A DNA stretch of 59,792 bases. It comes from Epibacterium ulvae. GTDB taxonomy: Bacteria > Pseudomonadota > Alphaproteobacteria > Rhodobacterales > Rhodobacteraceae. Location: assembly GCF_018678075.1 (NCBI RefSeq), contig NZ_JAHHIR010000101.1:1-59792 (forward strand), in the 5' to 3' direction. The translations under genes were made by a program, and so were the position numbers. The notes beneath the pieces were generated by a model. The model made no database searches and was not told the DNA's origin. It saw only the letters and a program-made list of their open reading frames with translations. This document shows positions 1 through 9,187 of this stretch, in pieces. Within the stretch, counting starts at the first letter, position 1. Each line of letters starts with the position of its first letter.

Positions 1-159
1 AAACACCCCGCCGAATGTCAGGGACACATCAGTCCGCAAAGCAGAATGGGACTTGGTTCGCGGACCCCATCAGGGCCAGCGGTCATGTGCATCGCGTCAA
101 CAGGCCGGACACAAGACTGCTTCTGACCAAAGAGCAAATCACATCAGAAATGTCTTGCT

Positions 160-609
160 ATGCAGGAGCCATCCACACAGGACAGTCGGGACGTGGATGT
201 GTTGTTTTATGGCTGCGTGAACGATCGTCGTAGGTTGGCTTTGATAGATCTGGAAACACGCGGGCTGAAGGTCAAACCATTGATCAACGTATTCGGCGAA
301 GCGCGCGACGCATGGGTGGCACGATCGAAGCTCGTTGTGAACATTCACCAATTTGACACCCAAATTTTCGAAGTCGTACGCGTGTTTTACCTGATGACCA
401 ATGGCATTCCGGTCGCCACCGAAGTAAATTCGACCACCAAGATCGATGATTTTTACCGCGAGGGTCTGTTTTATCGCCCTTACGAGGATTTGGCCGACGG
501 CATCGTTGAACTTTTTGAAGACAAGACAAAACTTGCTGAACTTGGTCCCCTTGGACAAGAGAAGATCAAGCTTCGTCCGCAAACAGAGCTGCTTCAAAGC
601 ATTCTGTAA
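160..609 (+). CDS. Truncated glycosyltransferase-like protein (C-terminal part only)
   Basis: The 149-residue product resembles the C-terminal half of CgeB/DUF3880-like glycosyltransferases: a strand with DVDVLFYG near residues 11-18, a helix with the NDRRR signature, the ARSKLVVNIH segment around residue 55, and a P-V-x-T-E stretch followed by the FYREGLFYRPYEDLADGI region that normally binds the nucleotide sugar. Family members are usually about twice as long. In-frame stops lie just upstream (124-126), and neither other forward frame upstream gives a matching N-terminal half, so the gene looks 5'-truncated rather than merely frameshifted. The usable start at 160 has no clear ribosome binding site. 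I infer a remnant or poorly expressed fragment; the family match is by motif only. Confidence 0.5.
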   Translation: MQEPSTQDSRDVDVLFYGCVNDRRRLALIDLETRGLKVKPLINVFGEARDAWVARSKLVVNIHQFDTQIFEVVRVFYLMTNGIPVATEVNSTTKIDDFYREGLFYRPYEDLADGIVELFEDKTKLAELGPLGQEKIKLRPQTELLQSIL

Positions 610-690
610 CTTCTACGCGCCCATAGTGCTTCGCCCTTGACCTTCTTGCCGTGCGCCGTTCTGGTGCGCGCTGTCAAGAGCGGAGCACGT

Positions 691-1557
691 GTGGAAAATT
701 CACTGGTAAAAACCATCGCCTGGATGACGGGCACCATCGTCTCTTTTTCCGTGATGGCGGTGGCCGGGCGTGAGATTAGCGGCGTGCATGACACGTTTGA
801 GATCATGGCGTTTCGCAGCATTGTGGGCTTTGCCATTGTTGTTCTGGCACTGACGTCCACGCGGCAGTGGGGAACAGTGTCCCGCCAACACCTAAGCGCC
901 CATGTTTGGCGCAATGTATTTCACTTCACCGGGCAGAACCTTTGGTTTCTTGCAATAGCTATGGCCCCATTGGCGCAGGTCTTTGCGCTTGAGTTCACCT
1001 CGCCCCTTTGGGCGATTTTTCTGGCGCCCCTCCTGTTGGGAGACCGGGCGCGCCGGGTTCAGCTGATCTCGGCCCTGATCGGGTTTGTCGGTGTTTTGAT
1101 GGTCACACGCCCCGGCGTGGGGGAAATGTCACTGGGCGTGCCGGCTGCGGCGGCTTCGGCGATCTTCTTTGCACTGACAGGTTTGCTGACCAAACGGCTG
1201 ACCAAAGTGGAAAGTGTCGCGTCGATCATGTTTTGGTTGACGTTCATGCAGCTGGTGCTGGGCGCGGTAGGAGCCGGATATGACGGTCAGGTCACGTGGC
1301 CGACCCTTCAAACTTGGCCCTGGCTGGTGCTCATTGGCATGGGCGGCGTCTGCGCCCATTTCTGCCTGTCGAGCGCCCTTGCCCTGTCGCCGATTGCCCT
1401 TGTGATGCCAATTGACTTTACCCGCCTGCCCGTCATCGCGATTGTCGGAGCCGTTCTTTATGACGAAGCGTTGGATGTTTGGATTATTTGTGGCGCAGCG
1501 GTCATTTTCATAGGAAATTACATGAACATTATGTCTGCCCGCCTTCAAAAGACGTAG
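691..1557 (+). CDS. DMT-superfamily (EamA-type) transporter
   Basis: About 288 residues with roughly ten hydrophobic segments in the two-fold EamA/RhaT pattern of small-molecule exporters in the inner membrane. Characteristic stretches are an FRS(I/V)VGF segment after the first helices, the long LAQVFALEFTSPLWAIFLAPLLLGD region, a central VTRPGVGEMSLG linker and the second-half LSPIALVMPIDFTRLP element. The GTG at 691 is chosen because a GGAG-like ribosome binding site precedes it; a TTG at 637 would add 18 non-hydrophobic residues. Substrate cannot be told from sequence; the family exports amino acids, metabolites or drugs. It stands alone, following the truncated glycosyltransferase gene by about 80 bases. 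Confidence 0.85.
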   Translation: MENSLVKTIAWMTGTIVSFSVMAVAGREISGVHDTFEIMAFRSIVGFAIVVLALTSTRQWGTVSRQHLSAHVWRNVFHFTGQNLWFLAIAMAPLAQVFALEFTSPLWAIFLAPLLLGDRARRVQLISALIGFVGVLMVTRPGVGEMSLGVPAAAASAIFFALTGLLTKRLTKVESVASIMFWLTFMQLVLGAVGAGYDGQVTWPTLQTWPWLVLIGMGGVCAHFCLSSALALSPIALVMPIDFTRLPVIAIVGAVLYDEALDVWIICGAAVIFIGNYMNIMSARLQKT

Positions 1558-1581
1558 CGAAACATTCATAGAGCCTGCATC

Positions 1582-1596
1582 TTAACCCTGGGTTAG
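1582..1596. promoter_or_regulatory. Palindrome TAACCC-T-GGGTTA upstream of the porin gene
   Basis: A perfect 6-base inverted repeat about a central T, read as CTTAACCCTGGGTTAG, lies 81 bases before the porin start. It can also be read as TTAA-N7-TTAG, one base from the CtrA consensus TTAA-N7-TTAA. Which protein binds, if any, is not known. Confidence 0.35.
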
Positions 1597-1676
1597 CGTT
1601 GATTGCGCGCGTTTTCGCGAAATAGATTCGCTCTACGACGCCCCCAACACGGGGCGACGTCTAGGGAGGACCATTC

Positions 1677-2783
1677 ATGAAAACGAGTACGCTCGGCGTG
1701 GTTGCGCCGGTCTTTTTACTACATCTGTCATCCGCAACATTGGCGGCGGGGTTGGACCGCACCAACCAGCCGATTGGCATCCTGTTTGAAAACGGCAACT
1801 ATGTTGAGTTCTCCTTTGGTCGCACCGATCCCAGTGGTCACGGCGTGGATTCCGGGTTCGACACGGACACGGGCGATGTCCTGGGCGGATTTAACCTGCC
1901 CGGTGCTGGGATCAAGCTGCAGCTGACTGACAAGCTGTCGGCGGCGCTGATTTACGACAAACCCTGGGGGGCCAATACGGCCTTTCCTGGAGAGGTCGGA
2001 AACACGACATCGATGTTGGGCGGCACCCGTGCCTTTGCCGAATCCGACGCGCTGACCGGTGTTTTGCGGTATAAATTCAATGAGAGCTGGAGCGTCCACG
2101 GCGGCCTGCGCTATCAGGAAATCGCCGGGAACATCACTCTGAGCGGCCTCGCCTATGGGCCGGCAAATGGATACAACGTCGCGCTGGAACGTGACGGCGG
2201 CGTGGGTTGGCTGGTGGGCGGCGCCTATGAACGCCCCGATATCGCGATGCGGCTGGCGGTCACTTATAATTCTGAGGTCGACCACGACTTTCCCTCGCGC
2301 GAAAATATCGCCCCTGGTGTCACCAGCATAACCGAGGCTACGACGGCCCAATCCGTGAACATCGACTTCCAGACCGGGATCACGCCAAAAACCCTGTTGC
2401 TGGCCAATGTCCGCTGGGCGGATCATACGGTAACCGATCTGGTGCCGACTGCGTTGGGGAGTGACCTGATCAACCTCGACAATGCGGTGACCTATGCACT
2501 GGGAGTTGCGCATCGGTTCAATGAACGCTGGGTCGGGTCGGTATCCTTTGCCTATGATGATGTGGACGGCGACAATGTGGTCTCGCCGTTGTCTCCGATT
2601 CACGGGTATCGCGCGATCACCCTGGGCCTGCGCTATGAGAACGACAATATGCGGATTTCGGGTGGCCTTCGCTACACCGAGCTGGGCGATGCGCTGGCGG
2701 CACCTGGTGGCGGCACGGTGCGGGCCCGTTTTGATGACAGCGATGCCATAAGCCTTGGCATTAAGGTTGGCTTTTCGTTCTAA
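1677..2783 (+). CDS. OmpP1/FadL-family outer membrane transport protein
   Basis: 368 residues with a Sec signal peptide (about residues 1-24, cleaved after LAA) and then GLDRTNQPIGILFENGNYVEFSFG, the N-terminal hatch pattern of FadL/TodX porins that move hydrophobic molecules across the outer membrane. The rest alternates hydrophobic and polar residues as expected for beta strands and ends in phenylalanine (GFSF), the usual C-terminal signal for Bam insertion. An AGGGAGGA ribosome binding site precedes the ATG. Fatty acids are the classical substrate, but aromatic or other hydrophobic ligands are equally possible. Monocistronic; a palindrome lies upstream at 1582-1596. Confidence 0.9.
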   Translation: MKTSTLGVVAPVFLLHLSSATLAAGLDRTNQPIGILFENGNYVEFSFGRTDPSGHGVDSGFDTDTGDVLGGFNLPGAGIKLQLTDKLSAALIYDKPWGANTAFPGEVGNTTSMLGGTRAFAESDALTGVLRYKFNESWSVHGGLRYQEIAGNITLSGLAYGPANGYNVALERDGGVGWLVGGAYERPDIAMRLAVTYNSEVDHDFPSRENIAPGVTSITEATTAQSVNIDFQTGITPKTLLLANVRWADHTVTDLVPTALGSDLINLDNAVTYALGVAHRFNERWVGSVSFAYDDVDGDNVVSPLSPIHGYRAITLGLRYENDNMRISGGLRYTELGDALAAPGGGTVRARFDDSDAISLGIKVGFSF

Positions 2784-2885
2784 GGCTTGCAAAATCCGGC
2801 TGCGATTTTCCCACATGCGCGGCCGGGCAAGCATTGACCCGAACAGCGCCGCTGGATAGCTAGTTCTGAAGTCAACAGGAACCAG

Positions 2886-3755
2886 ATGTCGATGCTTTAC
2901 CTCACTGCACAGGCCTGGCGCGCAGCGCCCAACAAGCGGATTTTGTTTTTTGGCATGTCAGGTCTGGGAAAGACCTATGTCTCCAACATTCTGCGCGGTG
3001 CCGGTCGTTGGTTCCATTACTCCATCGATTACCGCATTGGCACCCGCTATATGGGTGAATTCATTGCCGACAACGCCAAAGCCGAAGCAATGAAAGTGCC
3101 GTTCCTGAGGGATCTTTTGCTGACCGATTCGATCTATATCGGCTCCAACATCAGTTTTGAAAATCTGACACCTGTTGCGGCCTATCTGGGCAAGCCCGGC
3201 AATCCTGATCTGGGTGGTCTGGGGATGGAAGAATACTGCAAACGCCAGGAGCAATTCCGCCAGGCTGAGATCCGCGCCTTGATGGATACGGAATATTTCA
3301 TCAACCGCTCGCAGACGCTTTATGACTATCCGAATTTCATCTGCGACACCGGCGGATCGATCTGTGAATGGGTCGATGCCGAAGATCCCGATGACCCGAT
3401 CCTGACGGAACTGTCGAAACAGGCGCTGATGATCTGGATCAAGGGCGACGACGACCACACCGAAGAGTTGGTGCGCCGTTTTGATCGTGCGCCCAAACCG
3501 ATGTCGTATCAGCCCGAATTCCTGACCCGCAGCTGGGAGGCCTATTTGACGGAAACCGGGCTGGCCGCGGACGCTGTGGACCCCGACACATTTATCCGCT
3601 GGACCTATGCCCAGGCCCTGGCCCATCGCCAGCCACGCTACGCCGCGATGGCCAAGAACTGGGGCATCACGGTTACTGCGGATGAAATAAGTCAGGTAAA
3701 ATCCGAAGCGGATTTCGAGAACTTGATCGCCAAAGCCCTTGAGGATCAAGGCTAA
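2886..3755 (+). CDS. P-loop ATPase/kinase of unknown function preceding metA
   Basis: 289 residues with a clear Walker A motif GMSGLGKT at about 23-30, preceded by a hydrophobic strand (RILFF). Further on, the ICDTGGSICEWVD stretch around residue 157 could form the Walker B/adenylate-kinase-like active region, followed by LMIWIKGDDD. No transmembrane segment or signal peptide is visible, so a soluble cytoplasmic enzyme is likely. The gene ends 47 bases before metA on the same strand, which suggests co-transcription, but I know of no characterised member and do not assign a reaction. Could be a small-molecule kinase rather than an ATPase. Confidence 0.75.
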   Translation: MSMLYLTAQAWRAAPNKRILFFGMSGLGKTYVSNILRGAGRWFHYSIDYRIGTRYMGEFIADNAKAEAMKVPFLRDLLLTDSIYIGSNISFENLTPVAAYLGKPGNPDLGGLGMEEYCKRQEQFRQAEIRALMDTEYFINRSQTLYDYPNFICDTGGSICEWVDAEDPDDPILTELSKQALMIWIKGDDDHTEELVRRFDRAPKPMSYQPEFLTRSWEAYLTETGLAADAVDPDTFIRWTYAQALAHRQPRYAAMAKNWGITVTADEISQVKSEADFENLIAKALEDQG

Positions 3756-3802
3756 GCTGCCTATTTTCCGATCTCTGAACCTATTCAAAGGACCCTGACC
3801 CA

Positions 3803-4741
3803 ATGCCCATCAAGATCCCATCTGATCTCCCTGCCTTCGACGTTCTGACGAACGAGGGCGTGATGGTCATGTCCTCGGATCAGGCCGCGCGTCAGGACAT
3901 TCGCCCAATAAAGATCGCGCTTCTGAACTTGATGCCCAAGAAGATCCAGACGGAGAACCAGTTTGCTCGTCTGATCGGCGCAACCCCGTTGCAGATCGAG
4001 CTGACGCTGATCCGGATGAGCGAGCACCGCACCAAGACCACAGCCGCCGCCCATATGGCCGAATTCTACCGCCCCTTTCAGGAGGTAAAGGATGAGAAGT
4101 TCGACGGGCTGATCATAACTGGTGCCCCGATCGAGCATCTGCCGTTTGAAGATGTGACCTATTGGGACGAGCTGCGCGAAATCTTTGACTGGACGCAGAC
4201 CAATGTTCATTCGACCTTTGGCGTATGCTGGGGTGGCATGGCGATGATCAATTATTTCCACGGTGTCGATAAACAGATGCTGGATGCCAAGTATTTTGGC
4301 TGCTACCGACATCAAAATATGGCGCCGGCCTCGCCCTATCTGCGCGGGTTTTCCGATGAATGCACCATTCCTGTCAGCCGTTGGACCGATGTCCACCAGG
4401 ATGAGATTGATCAGAACCCCGATCTGCAGACCCTTTTGGCGAGCCCCGAAGTCGGCCCGTGTCTGGTGCAAGACCGCAAACATCGCGCGCTCTATATCTT
4501 CAACCATTTCGAATATGACAGCGACACGCTTAAACAGGAATATGACCGCGACGCGGCAGGTGGCACTCCGGTTGATGTGCCGGTGAACTATTTCCCGGAC
4601 GATGATCCAACCCGCGCGCCGCTGAACCGGTGGCGCAGCCATGCGCATCTGCTCTACGGCAATTGGATCAGCGAGATTTATCAAACCACCACATTTGATT
4701 TGTCCAAGATCGGACAGGAAAGCACAGACCTGCGCGCCTGA
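3803..4741 (+). CDS. metAA: Homoserine O-acetyltransferase (MetA family)
   Basis: 312 residues, typical length for the HTS/MetA family that acylates homoserine at the first committed step of methionine synthesis in the cytoplasm. The catalytic cysteine lies at 142 (FGVCWGG), with the His235 and Glu237 pair in YIFNHFEYD. In this family residue 111 governs acyl-CoA choice: glutamate gives acetyl-CoA and glycine gives succinyl-CoA. Here residue 111 is glutamate (GAPIE), so acetyl-CoA is predicted despite the common name homoserine O-succinyltransferase. The start has an AAAGGA ribosome binding site. No SAM-II-like element is evident in the 47-base gap upstream. Confidence 0.93.
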   Translation: MPIKIPSDLPAFDVLTNEGVMVMSSDQAARQDIRPIKIALLNLMPKKIQTENQFARLIGATPLQIELTLIRMSEHRTKTTAAAHMAEFYRPFQEVKDEKFDGLIITGAPIEHLPFEDVTYWDELREIFDWTQTNVHSTFGVCWGGMAMINYFHGVDKQMLDAKYFGCYRHQNMAPASPYLRGFSDECTIPVSRWTDVHQDEIDQNPDLQTLLASPEVGPCLVQDRKHRALYIFNHFEYDSDTLKQEYDRDAAGGTPVDVPVNYFPDDDPTRAPLNRWRSHAHLLYGNWISEIYQTTTFDLSKIGQESTDLRA

Positions 4742-4832
4742 TCTGTTCGCCTGCACGCCGACGTGCTGTGCGGGCTTTCCCTTGGGCAACGCCATAGGCT
4801 AAGCTTGGGCCTTGAAAACAGGAGGTTTTACG

Positions 4833-5702
4833 ATGTCCCGGCCGTTTGATGGTGCCATCAGTGAGTATTTCAAAGCCAAAGCCCCAAAAGAGGTGCACGC
4901 AGCGATCCAATCCTCTGAGAAGGGGCAGATTCTAAGCCCCTCCTACCCGTACCCTGAACGGATGCGCCGCAAGGACTATGAAAAAGCGATTGCGGCGTTG
5001 CAGGTGGAATTGGTGAAAATGCAGGCCTCGATCAAGACACACGGGCAGCGGGTTGCCATCGTGTTTGAAGGCCGTGACGCGGCCGGAAAAGGCGGCACAA
5101 TCAAACGCTTCCGCGAGAACCTGAACCCACGTGGTGCCCGCGTTGTCGCCCTTTCAAAACCCTCCGAGGCCGAGCGCACCCAATGGTATTTCCAGCGCTA
5201 TACCGCCCATCTGCCGGCGGCGGGTGAGATCACATTTTTCGACCGCAGCTGGTACAATCGTGGCGTGATCGAAAAGGTCTTTGGCTTTTGCAGCGATGAC
5301 CAGCGGGAACGGTTTTTCCATCAGGTCGGCGGATTTGAGGAAGCGCTCGTCGATGATGGGATCAAACTGTTCAAATTTTGGCTGAATGTTGGCCGCGCCG
5401 AACAGCTGCGCCGGTTTATGGACCGCGAAGGGGATCCGTTGAAACAGTGGAAGCTGAGCCCGATTGACGTCAATGGCCTGGCGAAATGGGATGATTATTC
5501 CGCCGCGATCAAAGAAACGCTGACCCGCAGCCATTCCGATGTCGCGCCCTGGACCATTGTGCGCTCGGATGACAAGCGCCGTGCGCGTCTGGCCGCGATC
5601 TGCACCGTGTTGACGCAATTGGACTATGACAACAAAGATCCGGATGCGCTTGGCTATTGTGATGCGCAGATCTGCGGCGGGCCCGATCTCTGGGATGGCT
5701 AA
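4833..5702 (+). CDS. ppk2: Polyphosphate kinase 2
   Basis: 289 residues of the PPK2 family, which moves phosphate between polyphosphate and nucleoside di- or triphosphates. Walker [11 protein letters not shown] is at about 80-89, the lid/Walker B region FFDRSWYNR starts near 135, and the [10 protein letters not shown] and [15 protein letters not shown] signatures follow. The ATG at 4833 is chosen because AGGAGG lies 7 bases before it; a TTG at 4812 would place that site inside the gene. The 3' end overlaps the next TetR gene by 8 bases (ATGGCTAA), suggesting translational coupling. Single-domain length is consistent with class I PPK2; direction of reaction is not settled by sequence. Confidence 0.92.
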   Translation: MSRPFDGAISEYFKAKAPKEVHAAIQSSEKGQILSPSYPYPERMRRKDYEKAIAALQVELVKMQASIKTHGQRVAIVFEGRDAAGKGGTIKRFRENLNPRGARVVALSKPSEAERTQWYFQRYTAHLPAAGEITFFDRSWYNRGVIEKVFGFCSDDQRERFFHQVGGFEEALVDDGIKLFKFWLNVGRAEQLRRFMDREGDPLKQWKLSPIDVNGLAKWDDYSAAIKETLTRSHSDVAPWTIVRSDDKRRARLAAICTVLTQLDYDNKDPDALGYCDAQICGGPDLWDG

Positions 5703-6312
5703 ACGCGGGTATCACCACGGCAACCTGCGCCAAGCTCTGGTTGAGGCCGCGTTGCAACTGATTGAATCAAAAGGACCAACTGGATTTACCCTGTCAGAGG
5801 CCGCCAAACTGGCCGGCGTGACCCCAGCCGCCGTTTACCGCCATTTTGAGGGGCGCGAAGACCTGATTGCCGAGGCCGCGCGTCAGGGGTTTGGCATGTT
5901 TGCGGATCTGATGCAGCACGCCTATGAGAAGTACCAACCCTCCGCCCTTGCCGCGTTTGAGGCCACGGGACGTGCCTATCTCGCCTTTGCGCGCAAGCAC
6001 CCAGGCCATTACATCGCGATGTTTGAGAGCGGGATTTCGGTTAATCGCACGCCGGAACTGGCCGAAGCGGCAGCCCGCGCGCGTGGTATTCTGGAACAAG
6101 CCGCCAGCGATCTGAGCCAACATATCCCAGCCAACAAACGCCCGCCTGCGTCGATGTTTTCAGCCCATATCATGGCCATGAGCCACGGTGTGGTTGAACT
6201 GTTTGCCCGAAACGCGCCAGGCGCCACCGCGCCATTTGCGCCGGAAGATCTGTTGGAAAGTGGGATTGGGATTTACCTGCGTGGTCTTGGCCTTTTGGAT
6301 TCGGACGACTAG
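5695..6312 (+). CDS. TetR/AcrR-family transcriptional regulator
   Basis: 205 residues beginning [19 protein letters not shown]. The TetR N-terminal DNA-binding domain occupies about residues 8-55, with the helix-turn-helix at [21 protein letters not shown]. The rest is the helical ligand/dimer domain (TetR_C_33-like). Its start codon lies inside the last codons of ppk2, so it is probably made from the same transcript; a polyphosphate or stress link would be inference only. It converges on the cyclase gene with a 16-base gap. Confidence 0.88.
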   Translation: MAKRGYHHGNLRQALVEAALQLIESKGPTGFTLSEAAKLAGVTPAAVYRHFEGREDLIAEAARQGFGMFADLMQHAYEKYQPSALAAFEATGRAYLAFARKHPGHYIAMFESGISVNRTPELAEAAARARGILEQAASDLSQHIPANKRPPASMFSAHIMAMSHGVVELFARNAPGATAPFAPEDLLESGIGIYLRGLGLLDSDD

Positions 6313-6328
6313 CATCCGCACATGAGGT

Positions 6329-7393
6329 TTACTGCCGAAACCGCTGATGTGGTTGGTTTTTATCCAGCGGCTTGACGACTTGAACCAAATCCAGCTCTCC
6401 CAATCCCTTAAGAGTTTCGCGCCCCAGGGCGACGGTTTGGAAATCATCGGCCAGGGCTTCCTCCATCTCTTGCGTGGCGACAATTGTCATCGGATCGGCC
6501 TGAACCTGCAGCCGGGCCGCCAAATTCACTGCGGGGCCAAAAACGTCATAGACGTATTTCTGTACGCCCACGACTGAGCCCACCACAGGACCACCGCCCA
6601 GCCCAACCCGCGCCTGCCATTTGTGGGGATGGCTTTGGTTGCGCCGCTCCAGATAGCGCAGGAACCGGGTGGCACAATGGGCAACTGCGTTGGCGTGATC
6701 GGGGTTCGCCTCTGGCATGCCAGAGACCGCAAGATAGGCATCGCCGATCGTCTTGATCCGCTCACAGCCGTATTGTTCAACGATGCGATCAAAGGCCGTG
6801 AAAATATCGTTCAGCTCGCTCAAGGTCACGGTAGGGTCGGTGCGCGCGGCGAAATCGGTGAAGTTCACAAAGTCCAGCATCACCACCGAGACCTGTGGGT
6901 AGAGCTGCGGTGTTACCACGCCAAAGGTTTTAAATTCCTCATAGACGCTGCGCGGCATCACGTTCAACAACAGCCGCTCCACCCGCTCCTTTTCCCGCTC
7001 CAGCTCGCGCGTGTTGCGTTCCACCATGGTGGAATAGCTGTCGATCATGCTCTCCAGCTCGCGGATTCGGGTGATATTTTGACATTCCACCACCAACAAT
7101 GGCTCGGACGCATCCTGTGTCAGCGAGATATTCACCGCAAACACCAAAGTGCGCCGCTTGCGTTTGATCTGCACCTCAGAGGAAAACCGCAAACCGTCGT
7201 CTTGTAGATTGCCGAGATCCGCCTCTTGCAGCGCTTCCACCACCTCGGGCAGCGTTGCATTTTCGCCAGGAGTGCCGAACCATTCGGCAAAGGGTTGGTT
7301 GAAAAACACAAAGGAAAGATCCCGAGCCCGAACCAGCGCCACTCCGACCCCAATGGCCCGCAGCAGCTGTTCGTTGATGGCTGAGATGCTCAT
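6329..7393 (-). CDS. PAS-domain class III adenylate cyclase
   Basis: 354 residues: a PAS-like sensor (about 10-110), a charged coiled-coil linker (about 111-145, RNTRELEREKERVERLL) and a class III nucleotide cyclase domain (about 160-340). Metal-binding aspartates are D174 (MLDFVNF) and D218 (IGDAY); the purine-selecting pair is K214 and D283, which points to ATP rather than GTP; N290 and R294 in GPAVNLAARL complete the site. There is no transmembrane helix, so it should be a soluble cAMP-forming enzyme. Its ATG overlaps the stop of the upstream haemoglobin gene (ATGA), indicating coupled translation and a likely shared signal. Confidence 0.9.
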   Translation of the reverse strand: MSISAINEQLLRAIGVGVALVRARDLSFVFFNQPFAEWFGTPGENATLPEVVEALQEADLGNLQDDGLRFSSEVQIKRKRRTLVFAVNISLTQDASEPLLVVECQNITRIRELESMIDSYSTMVERNTRELEREKERVERLLLNVMPRSVYEEFKTFGVVTPQLYPQVSVVMLDFVNFTDFAARTDPTVTLSELNDIFTAFDRIVEQYGCERIKTIGDAYLAVSGMPEANPDHANAVAHCATRFLRYLERRNQSHPHKWQARVGLGGGPVVGSVVGVQKYVYDVFGPAVNLAARLQVQADPMTIVATQEMEEALADDFQTVALGRETLKGLGELDLVQVVKPLDKNQPHQRFRQ

Positions 7394-7758
7394 GTAGGTC
7401 GGCGTGAAACGATGATGGACCGTTTCTTTTCAATCTCTTGCAAGGTGAATTGGACGTCTGCATCCCTCATACCGTGCTGCACCAACGCGTCACGCAAGAT
7501 CTCAATAATAGCATCAAATTCCGGATCGGTGATATTAAGGCCGCGATGCAGTGTATGGAGCCGCTCGTCATTGAACGACACCGGCCCCCCGAGCAGCGCC
7601 GACATGAACTTGGTCTGATGGTCAATCAATCGGTTCATATCCACCCCATCAAAATGATGGCCGACATCATCGGAATCGAGCACGGTTTCATAGAACGTGA
7701 TCACAATGCGGCTTATCGTTTTGAAACCACCGTATTCTTCATACAGGCTGTTGGGCAT
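7390..7758 (-). CDS. Group 1 truncated haemoglobin
   Basis: 122 residues with the 2/2 globin pattern: LYEEYGG near the N-terminus, a B-helix tyrosine at 23 (TFYETVL), the glycine pair in LLGGPVSF and the proximal histidine at 71 (HRGLNI). Such proteins bind O2, NO or CO through heme. It is the first gene of a two-gene minus-strand unit and overlaps the cyclase start by four bases, so the two products are made together. A gas-sensing or NO-detoxifying partner role for the cyclase is inference. Confidence 0.85.
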   Translation of the reverse strand: MPNSLYEEYGGFKTISRIVITFYETVLDSDDVGHHFDGVDMNRLIDHQTKFMSALLGGPVSFNDERLHTLHRGLNITDPEFDAIIEILRDALVQHGMRDADVQFTLQEIEKKRSIIVSRRPT

Positions 7759-7913
7759 AAAACATCACCAGAACTTACAAGATCAATATCTCCCAATATA
7801 GCGGAGATTATGCACATTTGGAATTAACCCTATGATACAAGCCCAACCTTTGGCAAAAAGAGCCAATTCCAAACCCGTGCCGCAGAAGAGACTTACTCCG
7901 TAACCCCTTCTAA

Positions 7914-8534
7914 TCATGCGAATTTATCAGCTGAATTATGAAACGATCTTATTCTGAAATTTTCTTGGCATGGACTTGAAAGTTCAACACTTGCACGAGT
8001 TGCACTTTGCGAAAGCAAGATATTGGTGAAGCTATCAATTGCAATCTTGGGGCAGCGCAGCGGGTCACGTCCATAGGGCAAATCCCCGGCCCAAGCGTAG
8101 TCGTCAAAAGCGATAACCCCGCCCACTTTGCAAAGCTTGAATGCCAACAACGTAGATGAAGTCAAAAGAACTCGCATGCCCTTCATTCAGCAATTTGGAC
8201 AATGCCAGATCGGACGTGCCTTTTAACTTGGTCACCGAGGCGCCTTTTGCGGCTTGGGAACAGGCCAATGATACGAACCGCTCCTCAACAGAGCGCATGT
8301 TAACGCCGTTGCTCTGGTGCTCGGCTCCACCTTCCCAGGTATCAACACAGAACATTTCCAGCTCATCATGCCATTTGTTCGCATCAATCAGGTAACAGGC
8401 TGATGCGCCCTCATAGGATCCAATTTCGAGAGCTTTTGGGGCTTAAGTTGTGGGATTAGGTTATTCCAACTTTCAAGCGCCGTTATGTTGAACCATTTGT
8501 TGGTAAACTCAAAATCTGAAAAAGAACCATCCAT
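7914..8534 (-). pseudogene. Decayed class I SAM-dependent methyltransferase
   Basis: Read on the minus strand, a start at 8534 (MDGSFSDFEFTNKWFN) runs to LKPQK, then the expected motif I, ALEIGSYEGASACYLID, continues in another frame after an apparent single-base loss in an A-rich run. This leads into MFCVDTWEGGAEHQ and then SFDFIYV, where about a dozen codons of the DGSH region are missing and the frame shifts again to LLAFKLCKVGGVIAFDDYAW. The order matches Methyltransf_24-type enzymes often found with polysaccharide genes. At least two frame changes plus a deletion make an active enzyme unlikely. Confidence 0.7.
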
Positions 8535-8643
8535 AGATCACCCGCTTTCTGGGCTAAAATTCGACTGGGGCAGCAGCTGCCTTCTGGCTGTCGTAAGTAT
8601 CGATTTAATGGAAAAGTCTTTCGGTTTTCTTGAATGCTTGACA

Positions 8644-8671
8644 CAAAAAAAGAGGCGCTCGAAAGCGCCTC
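8644..8671 (-). terminator. Rho-independent terminator of rplM-rpsI
   Basis: Stem GAGGCGCT/AGCGCCTC with a CGAA loop; on the minus strand it is followed by a run of T residues. It lies 25 bases after the rpsI stop codon. Confidence 0.85.
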
Positions 8672-8696
8672 AATCTCTTGAATTCTGGTCCAGCGA

Positions 8697-9182
8697 TTAA
8701 CGCTTGGAGAACTGGAACGAACGACGCGCTTTGCGGCGACCGAACTTTTTACGTTCAACAACACGGCTGTCCCGTGTCAGGAAGCCTGCGGCTTTCAACG
8801 CGCCACGCAGGGAGGGTTCGTACAGCTGCAGAGCTTTGGAGATGCCGTGCTTAACCGCACCCGCTTGACCGGACAGGCCGCCGCCTTTGACGGTTGCGTA
8901 GACGTCGAATTCACCTTCAACACCTGCAACGCCAAATGGCTGGCGCACGATCAATTGCAGAACAGGACGGGCAAAATACTTGCTCATCTCTTTGCCGTTC
9001 ACTTCGATCTTGCCGGAACCCGGTTTGATCCAAACACGGGCAACTGCGTCTTTACGCTTACCGGTGGCATAGGAGCGACCCAGCTCGTCACGAACCGGCT
9101 CACGGGGGGCCAGCTCTTCAACTGTGGTTTCAACGCCTGCAACAGCGCTCAGCTCTTCGAGAGTAGTGATCTGATCAGCCAT
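8697..9182 (-). CDS. rpsI: 30S ribosomal protein S9
   Basis: 161 residues. The body starts at [29 protein letters not shown] and ends with the invariant basic tail [16 protein letters not shown], whose last residues reach the ribosomal P site. The first 30 or so residues ([14 protein letters not shown]...) are an acidic extension seen in related alphaproteobacteria. It follows rplM with a 5-base gap and shares its transcript and terminator. Confidence 0.98.
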   Translation of the reverse strand: MADQITTLEELSAVAGVETTVEELAPREPVRDELGRSYATGKRKDAVARVWIKPGSGKIEVNGKEMSKYFARPVLQLIVRQPFGVAGVEGEFDVYATVKGGGLSGQAGAVKHGISKALQLYEPSLRGALKAAGFLTRDSRVVERKKFGRRKARRSFQFSKR

Positions 9183-9187
9183 TGTGA

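Noticed and set aside
3756-3802. SAM-II or other riboswitch before metA
   Set aside because: The gap to the upstream gene is only 47 bases and shows no pseudoknot-forming sequence.
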